A stretch of DNA of 64,000 nucleotides from Acrocarpospora macrocephala (GCF_009687865.1 NZ_BLAE01000065.1:1-64000); one strand, 5' to 3'; counted from the stretch's first letter, positions 53,871 to 64,000 are shown. Notes: generated by a model not told the origin, from the sequence alone. Numbers and translations are program-made.

Positions 53871-55672
53871 GCGCCGGCCTCCTTCCGGGTCCAGAAAGGG
53901 CCGAGCGCGAGCGCGTCGACGTCGGTCTTGCGGAAGCAGGCGACCGCGTCCTCCGGCGTGCACACGATGGGCTCGTCATTGTCGTTGAAGGAGGTGTTCA
54001 TCAGCATCGGCACGCCGGTCAGCTCCGCGAACCTCTCGATGAGCCGGTGGTAGAGCGGGTTGTCGTCCCGGCGCACCGTCTGCACCCGGGCGGTGCCGTC
54101 CACGTGCGTGATCGCGGGCACCCGAGCGCGCTGGTGTGCCAGCACGTCGGAGACCAGCAGCATGACCGGCGACGGGTGGTCGCCCGCGAAGTACTCCCCC
54201 GCGCGCTCCGCCAGGCACGACGGCGCGAACGGCCGGAACGCCTCGCGGTGCTTGACCTTCTCGTTCATCCGGGTCTTGGCCTCGGGATCCCGGGGGTCGG
54301 CGAGCAGCGACCTGTTGCCCAGGGCGCGCGGGCCGCACTCCATCCGGCCCTGGAACCAGCCCACGATCAGGCCGTCGGCGAGCGCCGCCGCGGTGTGCGC
54401 GGCGATGTCGTCGATCCGCTGGTACGGCAGCCCGGCGTCGGACAGCGCGCGTTCCATCCGGTCCTCGCCGAACTCCGGCCCTGTGTAGATGAAGCCCTCG
54501 GTCGGCCGGGGGCGGCCGTAGCGGCCCACCGACACCTCCAGGGCCGCGCCGAGCGCCGACCCGTCGTCGGCCGCCGCCGGTTGGGCGAAGAACTCCTCGA
54601 ACGGCGTCTCCCGCAGGATCCGGCCGTTCATGACCGAGTTCAGCGCCACGCCGCCGGCCACGGCCAGCCGGGGCAGGCCGGTTCGCTCGTGCAGCCACCT
54701 GGCCAGGTGCAGGCCCGCGCGTTCCAGCGTCGCCTGCAACGCGTAGGCGATGTCCATGTAGTGCTGCGAGATCGGATTGTCTTTGGTGACTTTCGTACGG
54801 GGCCGCGGCGGGCCGAAGGTGTCGAGGAACTTCCGCGAGACCAGGTGCCTGCCGTTGACGTGATGCCGGAACCAGCTCAGGTTCAGCTCGAACCCGCCGT
54901 CGGGGTCCAGGTGGACGAGGTCGGCGAACTGATCGGTGTAGGTGTCGGAGCCGAAGGGGGCCAGGCCCATCACCTTGCCCTCGTCCACGGTGGGGTGGAA
55001 ACCGAGGTAGCCGGTGATGATCGCGTACATGGCGCCCAGGGAGTGCGGGTACTTGACGCGCCGCAGGTCGGAGATCTTGTCGCCGTGCGCGACGGCGAGG
55101 CAGGTGCTCGTGCCGTCGCTGCCGACGCCGTCCATGGTGAGGACGGCGGCGGAGTCGAACGGGGAGACGTAGAAGGCGCTGGCCGCGTGCGCGCGGTGAT
55201 GGTCGATCAGATGCACCTTGAACCGGGTCGGTCCGGTGTGCCCGACGGCGTCCCTGATCTCCTGGCCGATCGTGTAGGTGCGTTTGACATGCGCGAGCAC
55301 CGCCCCGCCGACGTGGAAGTCGTCCACACCTCCGGATCCCCCGCCGTGCCGCCAGGTCTCCCGCCAGCCGGCCGAGCGCACGCCCCCCTCGCGCCTGTTG
55401 CGGAACACCTCCAGGGTGCCGGGGAAGTAGCGGGCGAACACTCTGGCCGCGTGCGCCACCTCGGGCCAGCGCTGCCAGTAGAAGGCGACGTGGTCGACCT
55501 CGGCCAGGGTGATGCCCGCCTGGTCGAGGCAGGAGTTGATCGCCCCGCCGGGGAAGCGGCCGTCGTGCTTGACGCGGCTGAACCGTTCCTCCTCCGCGAA
55601 CGCGACGATCTCGCCGTCGCGTACCAGCGCTGCCGCCGAGTCGTGGACCCGGGATATGCCAAGGACGTACAT
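53867..55672 (-). CDS. O-carbamoyltransferase (NodU/CmcH/TobZ-type)
   Basis: 601 residues. N-terminal Kae1-like domain: GISRVHDSAAALVRDG, EEERFSRVKHDG, iron-binding HHRAHAASAFY and LTMDGVGSDG, GGVALNSVMNGRI. C-terminal YrdC-like part: QGRMECGPRALGNRS, REAFRPFAPS and MNTSFNDNDEPIVCTPEDA. These enzymes transfer carbamoyl from carbamoyl phosphate, via carbamoyl-AMP, to a hydroxyl of a sugar or macrolide. It predicts a carbamoyl ester in the product. Starts one base after the flippase gene. Confidence 0.93.
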   Translation of the reverse strand: MYVLGISRVHDSAAALVRDGEIVAFAEEERFSRVKHDGRFPGGAINSCLDQAGITLAEVDHVAFYWQRWPEVAHAARVFARYFPGTLEVFRNRREGGVRSAGWRETWRHGGGSGGVDDFHVGGAVLAHVKRTYTIGQEIRDAVGHTGPTRFKVHLIDHHRAHAASAFYVSPFDSAAVLTMDGVGSDGTSTCLAVAHGDKISDLRRVKYPHSLGAMYAIITGYLGFHPTVDEGKVMGLAPFGSDTYTDQFADLVHLDPDGGFELNLSWFRHHVNGRHLVSRKFLDTFGPPRPRTKVTKDNPISQHYMDIAYALQATLERAGLHLARWLHERTGLPRLAVAGGVALNSVMNGRILRETPFEEFFAQPAAADDGSALGAALEVSVGRYGRPRPTEGFIYTGPEFGEDRMERALSDAGLPYQRIDDIAAHTAAALADGLIVGWFQGRMECGPRALGNRSLLADPRDPEAKTRMNEKVKHREAFRPFAPSCLAERAGEYFAGDHPSPVMLLVSDVLAHQRARVPAITHVDGTARVQTVRRDDNPLYHRLIERFAELTGVPMLMNTSFNDNDEPIVCTPEDAVACFRKTDVDALALGPFWTRKEAGA

Positions 55673-55673
55673 G

Positions 55674-56924
55674 TCAGTGCTCCGTACTGTAGGTGCGCTG
55701 GGTTCGCCGCAGGACGCCCGCCCGGGCCGCGATGGCGAGGGCCAGGGCCGTCAGGCCGCCCACCGCGCCGAGCGCGGGCGCCAGCGCGGCCGCCAGGAGG
55801 CCGGCGGCGAACACGCCGATCAGCGCGGTCGTGGAGGTGTGGGCCGCGGCCCGGTCGGTCGTGTTCTCCAGCAGGTGCACGGCGTATCTCGCGATGAGGA
55901 ACAGGGCCAGCACGAGGAGCGCGAGCCCGCCGAGCGCCACCCACCGGCCGATCCCGGTCAGCAGCAGTTCGCGGGTGCCCGGCACGAGCAGCAGGACGGA
56001 CCACAGCACGGCGAAGCCGAGCCCGAGCCGCTCGCCGAGGCGCAGCAGCCCGGCGGCGCGCGCGTCGCCCTCGGCGCGACCGGCGCCCCGCAGCCAGGCC
56101 GACGTGCCGGGCTGGGCCATCCGCAGCAGGTAGTTGGCCAGCTGGACGATCGCGGTCGCGGGCAGCAGCACCAGGTAGAGCGTCCCGCTCTCAGCGACCT
56201 GCCCGGACACGGCCAGGGCCAGGTAGACCAGGGAGAAGGAGAGCGTGTCCAGCACCTCGGAACCGCCGAGCAGCACCGTCGAGTGCGCCAGGCGGCGGGC
56301 GAGCCCGCGTCGCCGCAGCCTGCGCTCGGGCCGCGTTACGGCCTTCGGCAGCTTCGCCAGCGTCCACGCCGTGACCAGCGCGCACCCGGCGGCCAGGGTC
56401 GTCAGGTGGAACTGCGGCGTCCAGCCGGCCAGCCAGGTGACGGCGGTGGCGGCGAGCACCGTGACGCCGTTGGCCGCGAACGCCAGCGCGTCGGTGGCCG
56501 CCCTGCCGTACAGGCGGTGCAGGCCGCACAGGGTCATGAGCAGGCCGGTGCAGGCGAGCCAGGCCGCCGCGGCGAGGTAGGCCGCCGCCTCCGAGTCCGA
56601 GGCCAGCGCCATGACCGGCGCCAGGACGGCCAGCAGGACGGCCACGGGAGCGGCGGACATGGCGACGGTGATCCTGGCCAGCTGCGGGGCGAGTCGCCGG
56701 CACCGGGGCAGGGCCTTCAGGGCGGCCTTCTCCGGCGCGTTCACGACCAGCGGCAGCCACATGGAGAGACCGACCGTGCTGGCGTAGAGGCCGAAGGCGT
56801 CCGCGTCCCAGACGCCCGCCAGGGTGACCGGCATGAGCTGCACGCCGAGCCGGAACGCCCCTCGGCCCGCGAGGAGGCGCAGGATCATGGCAGGTCGCGG
56901 GAATGCGACGGTCACCTCGCTCAT
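55674..56924 (-). CDS. Polysaccharide-type lipid flippase-like membrane protein
   Basis: 416 residues, 10-12 membrane segments, with the general plan of MATE/MOP-superfamily Wzx-like proteins (AFRLGVQLMPVTLAGVW at the start, GLYASTVGLSMWLPLVV, then regular segments). Overlaps the glycosyltransferase B stop by 4 bases. Placed between a glycosyltransferase and a carbamoyltransferase, it probably flips a lipid-linked intermediate. The family call is by topology and weak motifs only. Confidence 0.65.
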   Translation of the reverse strand: MSEVTVAFPRPAMILRLLAGRGAFRLGVQLMPVTLAGVWDADAFGLYASTVGLSMWLPLVVNAPEKAALKALPRCRRLAPQLARITVAMSAAPVAVLLAVLAPVMALASDSEAAAYLAAAAWLACTGLLMTLCGLHRLYGRAATDALAFAANGVTVLAATAVTWLAGWTPQFHLTTLAAGCALVTAWTLAKLPKAVTRPERRLRRRGLARRLAHSTVLLGGSEVLDTLSFSLVYLALAVSGQVAESGTLYLVLLPATAIVQLANYLLRMAQPGTSAWLRGAGRAEGDARAAGLLRLGERLGLGFAVLWSVLLLVPGTRELLLTGIGRWVALGGLALLVLALFLIARYAVHLLENTTDRAAAHTSTTALIGVFAAGLLAAALAPALGAVGGLTALALAIAARAGVLRRTQRTYSTEH

Positions 56925-57895
56925 GGCCGCCGCGCGCTGGTTTCGGCGGGGCGGCACAGCAGGTCCTTGGCGGCGATCGGGATGCTCGCCTCGCGGACGT
57001 AGAAGAGCCGGGGTCTGGCCTGGCCGGCCGCGATCGTCGCCAGGTGCCGTACCACAAAGGCCAGGACGCCGAGGCTCACCGCCGCGAGCAGCAGCGACAC
57101 CGTGACTCCGGCCGCCTGGCCGACCCATCCCGCAGCCTCGCCTGCGGCGCACAGGGCGGCCAGCCCGGCCGCGGCCAGGGCCAGGCCGGACGCCGCGCTC
57201 GTCAGCCGCCCGCTCCTGGTGACGAACAGATCGGCCGCGTGCGCGGCGAGCCGGCGCAGGGTCGCCTTCGGCGAACCGGTCAGGCGCTCGCGGTGGCGGA
57301 CGGGGACGGTGGCGTACCTGCTGGTCAGCTTCGGCAGGGTGGCGAGGAAGTACGGCGTGCCCAGGTCGAGGTCGACGACCGCCCGGGCGACGGGCGAGCG
57401 CACCAGCCGGAACGCGGTCGCTCCCACCGGTAACTCCACGTTCAGGACCCGGGCGGCCAGGAAGTGGAAGAGCGTGGTGCCCGCTCTGCGGGTCCAGGAG
57501 TCCTTGCGCTCGGTCCTGATCCCGAATACCGCGTCCTGGCCGGGGGAGGCTTCGATCAGCCGAAGTGCCTCGGCCGCGGGGAACTGCTGGTCGGCGTCGA
57601 GATGCAGGATCCACGGGCGGTCCGCGTACCGGTAGCCGGCCGAGAACGCGGCCTCGAAGCCGAAGTTCCTGGTGAAGGAGATGTACTGCACGCGCGGATC
57701 CGTTCCGGCGAGCGACTTGATCGCTTCGAGAGTGCCGTCGCCGCTGCCGTCGTCGACGAAGAGGATCTCCAGGTCCAGGTGGCCCAGGTCGGCCACGATC
57801 TCGGCGTGCACTCCCGCGATGGCGTCGACTTCGTTGAAACACGGGATGACCACTGATAATCCGGCTTCTGCCGGTCCGGTGTTTTCCGTGCTCAC
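56921..57895 (-). CDS. GT2 glycosyltransferase B (DPM1/ArnC-like, membrane-anchored)
   Basis: 324 residues: GT-A domain with SVVIPCFNEVDAIAG, ILFVDDGSGDGTLEAI, FTRNFGFEAAFSAGY and LDADQQFPAAEA, then two C-terminal membrane segments (about 232-280). A paralogue of glycosyltransferase A, probably making a polyprenyl-linked sugar. GTG with GGGGGAG five bases upstream is chosen; an ATG at 57949 is open but lies within the promoter P4 region. First gene of the seven-gene minus operon. Confidence 0.88.
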   Translation of the reverse strand: MSTENTGPAEAGLSVVIPCFNEVDAIAGVHAEIVADLGHLDLEILFVDDGSGDGTLEAIKSLAGTDPRVQYISFTRNFGFEAAFSAGYRYADRPWILHLDADQQFPAAEALRLIEASPGQDAVFGIRTERKDSWTRRAGTTLFHFLAARVLNVELPVGATAFRLVRSPVARAVVDLDLGTPYFLATLPKLTSRYATVPVRHRERLTGSPKATLRRLAAHAADLFVTRSGRLTSAASGLALAAAGLAALCAAGEAAGWVGQAAGVTVSLLLAAVSLGVLAFVVRHLATIAAGQARPRLFYVREASIPIAAKDLLCRPAETSARRP

Positions 57896-57921
57896 GGCCA
57901 CTCCCCCAGGGTCTTTTCGGC

Positions 57922-57959
57922 AGCGTATCCACGGGTTCGTACCGTTCACAGGTCCACTT
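57922..57959 (-). promoter_or_regulatory. Cluster promoter P4
   Basis: On the minus strand AAGTGGACCTGTG (57959-57947), identical to P1, followed after 19 bases by TACGCT (57927-57922). Transcription would start about 20 bases before the GTG of glycosyltransferase B and run through seven genes to 49738. Confidence 0.7.
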
Positions 57960-57989
57960 GGGCGGCGGATGATCGGCTTGGTGGACCCC

Positions 57990-59135
<1,146 letters not shown>

Positions 59136-59137
59136 TC

Positions 59138-59175
59138 AACGTAACGGCCACACCTGCGCTCGCCGAGGTCCACTT
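59138..59175 (-). promoter_or_regulatory. Cluster promoter P5
   Basis: On the minus strand AAGTGGACCTCGG (59175-59163), sharing the first 10 bases with P1 and P4, followed after 19 bases by TACGTT (59143-59138). The predicted start of transcription is within a few bases of the glf ATG. Confidence 0.62.
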
Positions 59176-59199
59176 CCCACCGGACCACACTGGCTCGGC

Positions 59200-59901
59200 T
59201 CAGGTCGCGAGCGCATGATCCGCGGGAAGGGTTCTGACGCCCTTGATCAAGAGGTAGGCGAGCATGGAGACCTCGCTGACGGTCGCCACCACGACGACGA
59301 GCGGGTTGACCAGGCCGGCGAGTTCGGGGGCGAGGAACTGCAGGGCCACGTCGAGCAGGTAGAAGACGGTCGCGACCATCAGCGTGACGGCGAGGGGACG
59401 GGGGAACATGCCGGACCGGTAGGCCAGGAGGCCCAGCGGGAACAGCCACAGGCCGAAGAAGATCTGGGCGATGAGGTAGCCAGAGTGCTGGAGGTCGAAC
59501 AGGAGCAACACCAGCGCGGGCGAGCCTTCGGGACCGAAGGCGCCGGCGTAGGAGGGGTCGGTGGCGACGAGCAGGCCGCCCAGCTGGTGGAGCATGTTCA
59601 GGCAGATGATGGCGACCGCGACCACCACGAAGAGGACCATGGCGCGGGCCACGCCCTTGTTCACGTGCTGCAGCAGCCGGTAGAGGCACATGACGACGAA
59701 CAGGAGGAATGTCGCCTGCGTCAGGTCGGCCACGAAGCTCATCCGGACCAGCGAGGCGTTCGCCACGACGTTCGCCACGGTGGTGGCGGCATCGCCCGGC
59801 GCGAAGACATCGAGTCGCACGATCTGGGCGAAGCCGCCGAGGATGGCGACGATGAGGTAGAAGAGTCCCGCGGTTCGGGCGAGCCGCTTCGGTGAGTCCA
59901 T
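59200..59901 (-). CDS. DUF4386 membrane protein
   Basis: 233 residues with six or so membrane segments, matching the DUF4386 plan: SPKRLARTAGLFYLIVAILG at the N-terminus, a QATFLLFVVMCLYRLLQ segment, then QIFFGLWLFPLGLLAYRSG and FPRPLAV. Function unknown. AAGGAG precedes the ATG. Divergent from the BTAD/AAA gene, a common partnership in which the regulator may control it. No cluster-type box upstream. Confidence 0.85.
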   Translation of the reverse strand: MDSPKRLARTAGLFYLIVAILGGFAQIVRLDVFAPGDAATTVANVVANASLVRMSFVADLTQATFLLFVVMCLYRLLQHVNKGVARAMVLFVVVAVAIICLNMLHQLGGLLVATDPSYAGAFGPEGSPALVLLLFDLQHSGYLIAQIFFGLWLFPLGLLAYRSGMFPRPLAVTLMVATVFYLLDVALQFLAPELAGLVNPLVVVVATVSEVSMLAYLLIKGVRTLPADHALAT

Positions 59902-60017
59902 GACATGCTCCTTCGGTCCGGTGGATGTGGTCAGACCGTGACAGAGCCGGGTTGAGTCCCGGTGGAAGGCCGGTGGAGCCCGTGGGAGGATCGACCCCTG
60001 AGCGCGGGAGCAGCCCG

Positions 60018-62789
60018 GTGGTGCGGATCGGTCTTTTCGGTGGTGTCAGTGCCACGGTCGGTGGAGCGACGGTGGACGTCGGTCCGGCGAAGTGCCAGAC
60101 CGTGCTCGCGGTGCTCGCCCTGTCCGCCGGGTCCGTCGTCCCGGTGCCGCGGCTGGTGGAGCTGGTGTGGGGCGACGACCCCCCGCGTACGGCCGAAAAG
60201 ACCGTCCAGTCCTATGTCGTACGGCTCCGCAAAGCCCTCGGCCCCGACTCGATCGTCCGGACCGGCGCGGGCTACCGCCTGGCGGTGGCTGCTGACGCGG
60301 TAGACGTGGCCCGCTTCCGGCGGCGGCTCGACGCGGGCGACGTCCAGGCGGCGCTGGCCGAGTGGACGGGAACTCCCCTGGCCGGGCTGGACGCGCAAGC
60401 CCTCACGCCGATGGTGGACGGGCTGGTGGAGCAGTGGCTGGGCGCGGTGGAGGCCGACCTTGAGCATCGCGCCGGGACGGATGCCCAGGCGGCCATCGGC
60501 CCGCTGACGGAGCTCACCGCGTGCCATCCGCTGCGGGAGGGGTTGTGGGCGCTGCTGATGACGGCCCTGTACCGGGTAGGCCGGCAGGCTGACGCGCTCG
60601 CGGCGTACCAGAAGGCGCGCAGCCAGCTCGTGGAGCAGCTTGGGATAGAACCCGGCCCACGCCTGCATGACCTGGAGTCCTTGATTCTCGGCCACGATGA
60701 GCGGCTGGGACACCGCATCTTCCCGCCCGGCGATGGCGCCGGGAATCTCCCGGTCCGGCTGGGCCGGCTCATCGGCCGTGACGAGGACCTCGGCGTCATC
60801 GCCGGCGCTCTCGCGGAGTCCCCCGTCGTGACGCTGGTGGGGCCGGGCGGGATCGGCAAGACCCGGCTGGCCCTGGCGGCGGCGCAGCTGGCCGACGAGG
60901 CGGCCTGGCTCGTAGAGCTGGCCGACATCGCTTCGCCAGGCGACGTGCCCCGCCTCGTGGCCGACACCCTGGAAGTCGAGGAGAGCTCGGGGCGCACCCT
61001 GACCCAGTCGATCGTCGCGGCCCTGCGGTCACGTCCGGCGCTGCTCGTCCTGGACAACTGCGAACATGTCATCGACGGCGCGGCCGAGCTCGCCCACGCC
61101 ATCGCCGAGCATTGCCCGGGCGTGCGGGTGCTCGCCACGTCCCGGGAGTCCCTCGGCATCGGCGGCGAGCAGCTCATCGAGGTGGCGCCCCTGGACCCCG
61201 CCGGGCCGGGAGCCGAGCTGTTCAACGAGCGGGCCCGGGCGGTCTCGCTGACCTTCGACCCCCACGCCCACCGGGACGACGTCGAGGAGATCTGCCGCCG
61301 CCTCGATGGCGTCCCGCTCGCCATCGAGCTGGCCGCCGCGCGCACGAGAAGTCTCGCGCCGCCGGATCTCGTGGCCCGGCTCGGTGCTCCGCTCCGCCTC
61401 CTGACCGGCGGCAGGCGAACCAGCGCCGAACGCCACCGGACGCTGCGGGCCACCATCGACTGGTCCTACGACCTGCTCACGCGCCCCCAGCAGGTGCTCT
61501 TCCAGCGGCTCTCGATCTTCGCGGGGCCGTTCGATCTCGCGGCGGCCGGGAGCGTCGCCGCCGACGGGGAGCTGGATCTCGACGACCTGCTGAGGGATCT
61601 GGTCGACAAGTCGATGCTCGTCGTCGAGTCCGGCCCGTTCGGGCGGCGTTTCCGGCTGCTGGAGTCCATCCGCGAGCTGGCGGCCGAGCATCTGTCGGAG
61701 GAGGGCCACAGCGGCCTGATCGCCGAACGCCACGCGCGGTGGTGCCGCGACAGTGTCGCCCATATCCATCGGCTGCTCGTCGGCCCGGCCGAGATCGAAG
61801 GGGTGGCCCGGCTCGGGCAGTTGTGGCCGAACCTCCGTGCCGCCTTCGATCGGGCCTGTGCCATCGGCGACCGCGAGCTGGCCGACGCGCTGGTCCGGCC
61901 GATCGCGGCGGAGGTCAACCTGCGCAAGCAGAGCGAGATCAGCGACTGGGCCGAGCGCATCCTCGCCATCACGCCGGCGGACGACGAGGAGCAGGTCGTC
62001 TACTGGCTCGCGTGGGCCGCGTATCGCTCCATGCAAAGCGGGGATCACGATGGGTATGAGCGTCTCGTCCGCCGGTACGGGCAGCCGGACCATCCGCTCA
62101 TTCGTTACACGCGGGCGTACCTCTACGAGGACGGCGAAGCGCAGCGGGAGTCCGCCGCCGAGGCCGTGGCCTGGCTCCGGCGGATGGGCGAGGACCACGC
62201 GGCGGCGCTCACGGAGATCGCCGGGGTGGCGTCAGGGCTGCTGAGCGTCGGACGTTTCGAGGAACTGGACGGATTCGTCCCGGCCCTGGTGGATCGGTTC
62301 CGCGTTCAGGGCCCGCCGACCTTCCTGTGCCTGAGCTTGGCCATGCTCGGCTACTCCGCCCTGTTCCAGGGCCACGCCGACCAGGCGGACCGGTTCTTCG
62401 ACGAGTCGGCGAGCGTCGCCGTCCCCCATCGGACCATCTCGGTGAGCAAGCCCATCGAGGCACGATCCGCCTTCCGGCGCGGGGACCGGCCGGGGGCGTT
62501 CCGGATTCTCCGCTCGTACGTCGAAGAGTTGCTTGAGACCGACTACACCGATGTCGCCAGGATCGCCGCCGTGGAGTTCGTCAACATGATGGCGGCGATC
62601 GGACGCCTGGCGGACGCGGCACGCGTGCTGGACTACCTCACGACAACCGGCGACTTCGGCGCCCTCGCACTCCGAACCCTCGTCGCCGACGCGGCCAGCA
62701 AGATCGGCGCTGAACACTCTGGGCAAAGGTTCGATGCCCGACAAGCGCTTGAGCACATGCGTGACGTTCTCACCGACCTTCGACCATAG
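60018..62789 (+). CDS. BTAD/AfsR-like regulator with NB-ARC ATPase
   Basis: 923 residues: winged helix (about 1-85; AEKTVQSYVVRLRKALG recognition region), BTAD (about 90-235), then an NB-ARC/LuxR-type ATPase with LVGPGGIGKTRLAL, Walker B LLVLDNCEHV and LDGVPLAIELAAAR, a winged-helix LVDKSMLVVE stretch, and a TPR-like C-terminal region. GTG at 60018 with GGGAG seven bases upstream is preferred; frame is open earlier. A different subfamily from the 1093-residue activator of the cluster. Divergent from DUF4386, its likely target. Confidence 0.87.
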   Translation: MVRIGLFGGVSATVGGATVDVGPAKCQTVLAVLALSAGSVVPVPRLVELVWGDDPPRTAEKTVQSYVVRLRKALGPDSIVRTGAGYRLAVAADAVDVARFRRRLDAGDVQAALAEWTGTPLAGLDAQALTPMVDGLVEQWLGAVEADLEHRAGTDAQAAIGPLTELTACHPLREGLWALLMTALYRVGRQADALAAYQKARSQLVEQLGIEPGPRLHDLESLILGHDERLGHRIFPPGDGAGNLPVRLGRLIGRDEDLGVIAGALAESPVVTLVGPGGIGKTRLALAAAQLADEAAWLVELADIASPGDVPRLVADTLEVEESSGRTLTQSIVAALRSRPALLVLDNCEHVIDGAAELAHAIAEHCPGVRVLATSRESLGIGGEQLIEVAPLDPAGPGAELFNERARAVSLTFDPHAHRDDVEEICRRLDGVPLAIELAAARTRSLAPPDLVARLGAPLRLLTGGRRTSAERHRTLRATIDWSYDLLTRPQQVLFQRLSIFAGPFDLAAAGSVAADGELDLDDLLRDLVDKSMLVVESGPFGRRFRLLESIRELAAEHLSEEGHSGLIAERHARWCRDSVAHIHRLLVGPAEIEGVARLGQLWPNLRAAFDRACAIGDRELADALVRPIAAEVNLRKQSEISDWAERILAITPADDEEQVVYWLAWAAYRSMQSGDHDGYERLVRRYGQPDHPLIRYTRAYLYEDGEAQRESAAEAVAWLRRMGEDHAAALTEIAGVASGLLSVGRFEELDGFVPALVDRFRVQGPPTFLCLSLAMLGYSALFQGHADQADRFFDESASVAVPHRTISVSKPIEARSAFRRGDRPGAFRILRSYVEELLETDYTDVARIAAVEFVNMMAAIGRLADAARVLDYLTTTGDFGALALRTLVADAASKIGAEHSGQRFDARQALEHMRDVLTDLRP

Positions 62790-62794
62790 GAGAC

Positions 62795-63706
62795 TCACTC
62801 AACCGACCGACGTACCAGACCCTCGCCACCGTCCTCTCCCCGGGCGACCTGGTGGCGGTTGTTGACGTCGGCGGCCTCGGTGAGGGCTCGGGGGCTGTCC
62901 TCCGCCGGGGACAGCTCAAATGGTTCGGCCGACGCCTCCGCGGCCTGGGCGGGTTGTGCAGCCCGGTCGAAGAATCGCAGCAACTCGACCGGGAACGGCA
63001 TGACCAGGGTGGAGTTCTTCTCCGCCGCGACCTCCACCACGGTCTGCAACAGCCGCAATTGCAGGGCTCCCGGAGTCTCGGACATGATCGCCGATGCGTC
63101 GGCGAGCTTCTGCGCCGCCTGGAACTCGCCATCCGCGGTGATCACGCGGGCGCGGCGTTCCCGCTCGGCCTCGGCCTGGCGCGACATCGAGCGCTTCATC
63201 GACTCCGGAAGCTGAACATCCTTGATCTCCACCCGGTCGATGTGGATGCCCCAGCCGAGGGCCGGGCTGTCGATCATGAGTTCCAGGCCCCGGTGCAGCT
63301 CCTCGCGGTTAGACAGCAGGTCGTCCAGCTCACTCTTGCCGATGATCGAGCGCAGTGAGGTCTGTGCCACCTGGCCGATGGCGAACAGGTAGTTCTGCAC
63401 CTCGATCGTCGCCTTCAGCGGATCCTGGACCCGGAAATAGACGACGGCATCCACCTGAACCGAGACGTTGTCGCGAGTGATGCCCTCCTGGGTGGGAACC
63501 GGCATCGTGACGATCTGGACGTTGACCTTTTTCAGCCGGTCCACCAGGGGGATGAGCAGGGCGAGTCCCGGCTCGAGAACTCGGCCGCGGACTTTTCCGA
63601 AGCGGAAGACCACGCCCCGTTCGATCTGATTGACGACCCTGACCCCACCGAGCACGATCCACAGGGCGGGGATCGCGAGTAATCCGAGCGCGATATAGGC
63701 GTACAT
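62795..63706 (-). CDS. SPFH/slipin-type band 7 protein
   Basis: 303 residues: one N-terminal membrane segment (about 2-22), then the SPFH domain with VVNQIERGVVFRFGKVRGRVLEPGL-type sequence (split here as VVNQIERGVVFRFGKVRGR), PTQEGITRDNVSVQVDAVVYF, a QTSLRSIIGKSELDDLL region and a coiled-coil-like SRQAEAERERRARVI. Membrane microdomain scaffold related to stomatin. The acidic and Ala-rich C-tail is typical in actinobacteria. No NfeD-type protease partner is seen. AAGGGAT precedes the ATG. Confidence 0.9.
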   Translation of the reverse strand: MYAYIALGLLAIPALWIVLGGVRVVNQIERGVVFRFGKVRGRVLEPGLALLIPLVDRLKKVNVQIVTMPVPTQEGITRDNVSVQVDAVVYFRVQDPLKATIEVQNYLFAIGQVAQTSLRSIIGKSELDDLLSNREELHRGLELMIDSPALGWGIHIDRVEIKDVQLPESMKRSMSRQAEAERERRARVITADGEFQAAQKLADASAIMSETPGALQLRLLQTVVEVAAEKNSTLVMPFPVELLRFFDRAAQPAQAAEASAEPFELSPAEDSPRALTEAADVNNRHQVARGEDGGEGLVRRSVE

Positions 63707-63876
63707 GGGGATCCCTTCCACGTCGAAGCTAGGTCCCTTCAGCGGAACTTGCACGCGAGGAACGCGTAGGGAAAGCGTCAAGATCGGTCAGAACGGCGCG
63801 CATTCTGAACGTCCCGCTCAGCCTCCCGGGTACGAGCCGACATCACCCGCCACCGGGGTAGGCGGCGGATGGCTCT

Positions 63877-64000
63877 TCAGCTGCCGGCGGGTAGGTAGAT
63901 CTTTTCACCGGGCGGGTGACCTGCGGGTTTGCCGCGGATCAAGGCCAGGTTTCGTCGTAGCCGCCGGATAGCGTGAGGGGTAGTTGTTCGGATCCGCCGG
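63877..64000 (-). CDS. Partial reading frame at right edge
   Basis: A minus-strand frame is open from the window edge to a TGA at 63877 and encodes a basic tail, AIRRLRRNLALIRGKPAG, then HPPGEKIYLPAGS and stop. It reads like real protein but I do not recognise the family. The intervening 63707-63876 holds no gene I can support. Confidence 0.3.
   Translation of the reverse strand, partial: RRIRTTTPHAIRRLRRNLALIRGKPAGHPPGEKIYLPAGS

Noticed and set aside
63705-63971. 88-codon plus-strand frame at the right edge
   Set aside because: It starts inside the SPFH gene's 5' end, has no ribosome site, and has implausible composition; the minus-strand frame at the edge looks more protein-like.

Overview
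The window is high-GC DNA with tightly packed genes, frequent GTG starts and many 4-base start/stop overlaps. It carries OmpR-like and NarL/LuxR-type two-component systems, two AfsR/SARP-like (BTAD) regulators, DUF1918 and SAV_915 small proteins and a DosR-like module. This points to the chromosome of a filamentous actinomycete. Streptosporangiales or Streptomycetales is my guess; the genus cannot be read from the sequence. I see no rRNA, tRNA or CRISPR array.

Left part (1-32.1 kb): accessory and housekeeping genes. The left edge has the N-terminus of a tyrosine recombinase next to a LanC-like gene remnant that breaks off inside its zinc-site motif. Then come a phosphoketolase facing a DosR/DosS-like pair with a 24-bp DosR-type palindrome between them, a TetR-controlled ABC exporter, a SAV_915/lysA pair, a permease/TIGR03943 pair, an orphan histidine kinase, and a lipoprotein-adaptor-MacB exporter run facing its likely two-component system. 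After these are an MFS pump with a divergent TetR gene and twin operators, a multidrug-type ABC exporter, an unusual 760-residue luciferase-like monooxygenase fused to a BBE-type FAD oxidase with a divergent MarR gene, a chimeric histidine kinase, a methyltransferase, and a membrane protein/kinase/response-regulator operon.

Central part (32.3-59.2 kb): an apparent biosynthetic cluster for an undescribed product. It encodes four FemAB/GNAT-like acyltransferases, two ATP-grasp ligases, a PaaK/CapK-like adenylating enzyme, an O-carbamoyltransferase, two membrane-anchored GT2 glycosyltransferases, two homologous small membrane proteins, a lipid-flippase-like protein, UDP-galactopyranose mutase, an NDP-sugar epimerase, a CmoA-like enzyme keeping the carboxy-SAM arginine, a putative Fe(II)/2OG oxygenase, a phosphotransferase, a HAD hydrolase, an MFS exporter, a small secreted protein, a BTAD regulator and a MocR-like regulator that has lost its PLP lysine. 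Six promoters share one architecture: a 13-base box (consensus AAGTGGACCTGTG), 19 bases, then a TNNNNT -10 element. They precede most transcription units from 32.3 to 59.2 kb, which suggests one regulon and marks the cluster limits. I infer a carbamoylated, amide-decorated glycolipid or sugar-peptide product made on a lipid carrier at the membrane and then exported.

Right part (59.2-64 kb): a DUF4386 membrane protein, a second BTAD/AAA regulator, an SPFH/slipin protein and a partial reading frame running off the edge.
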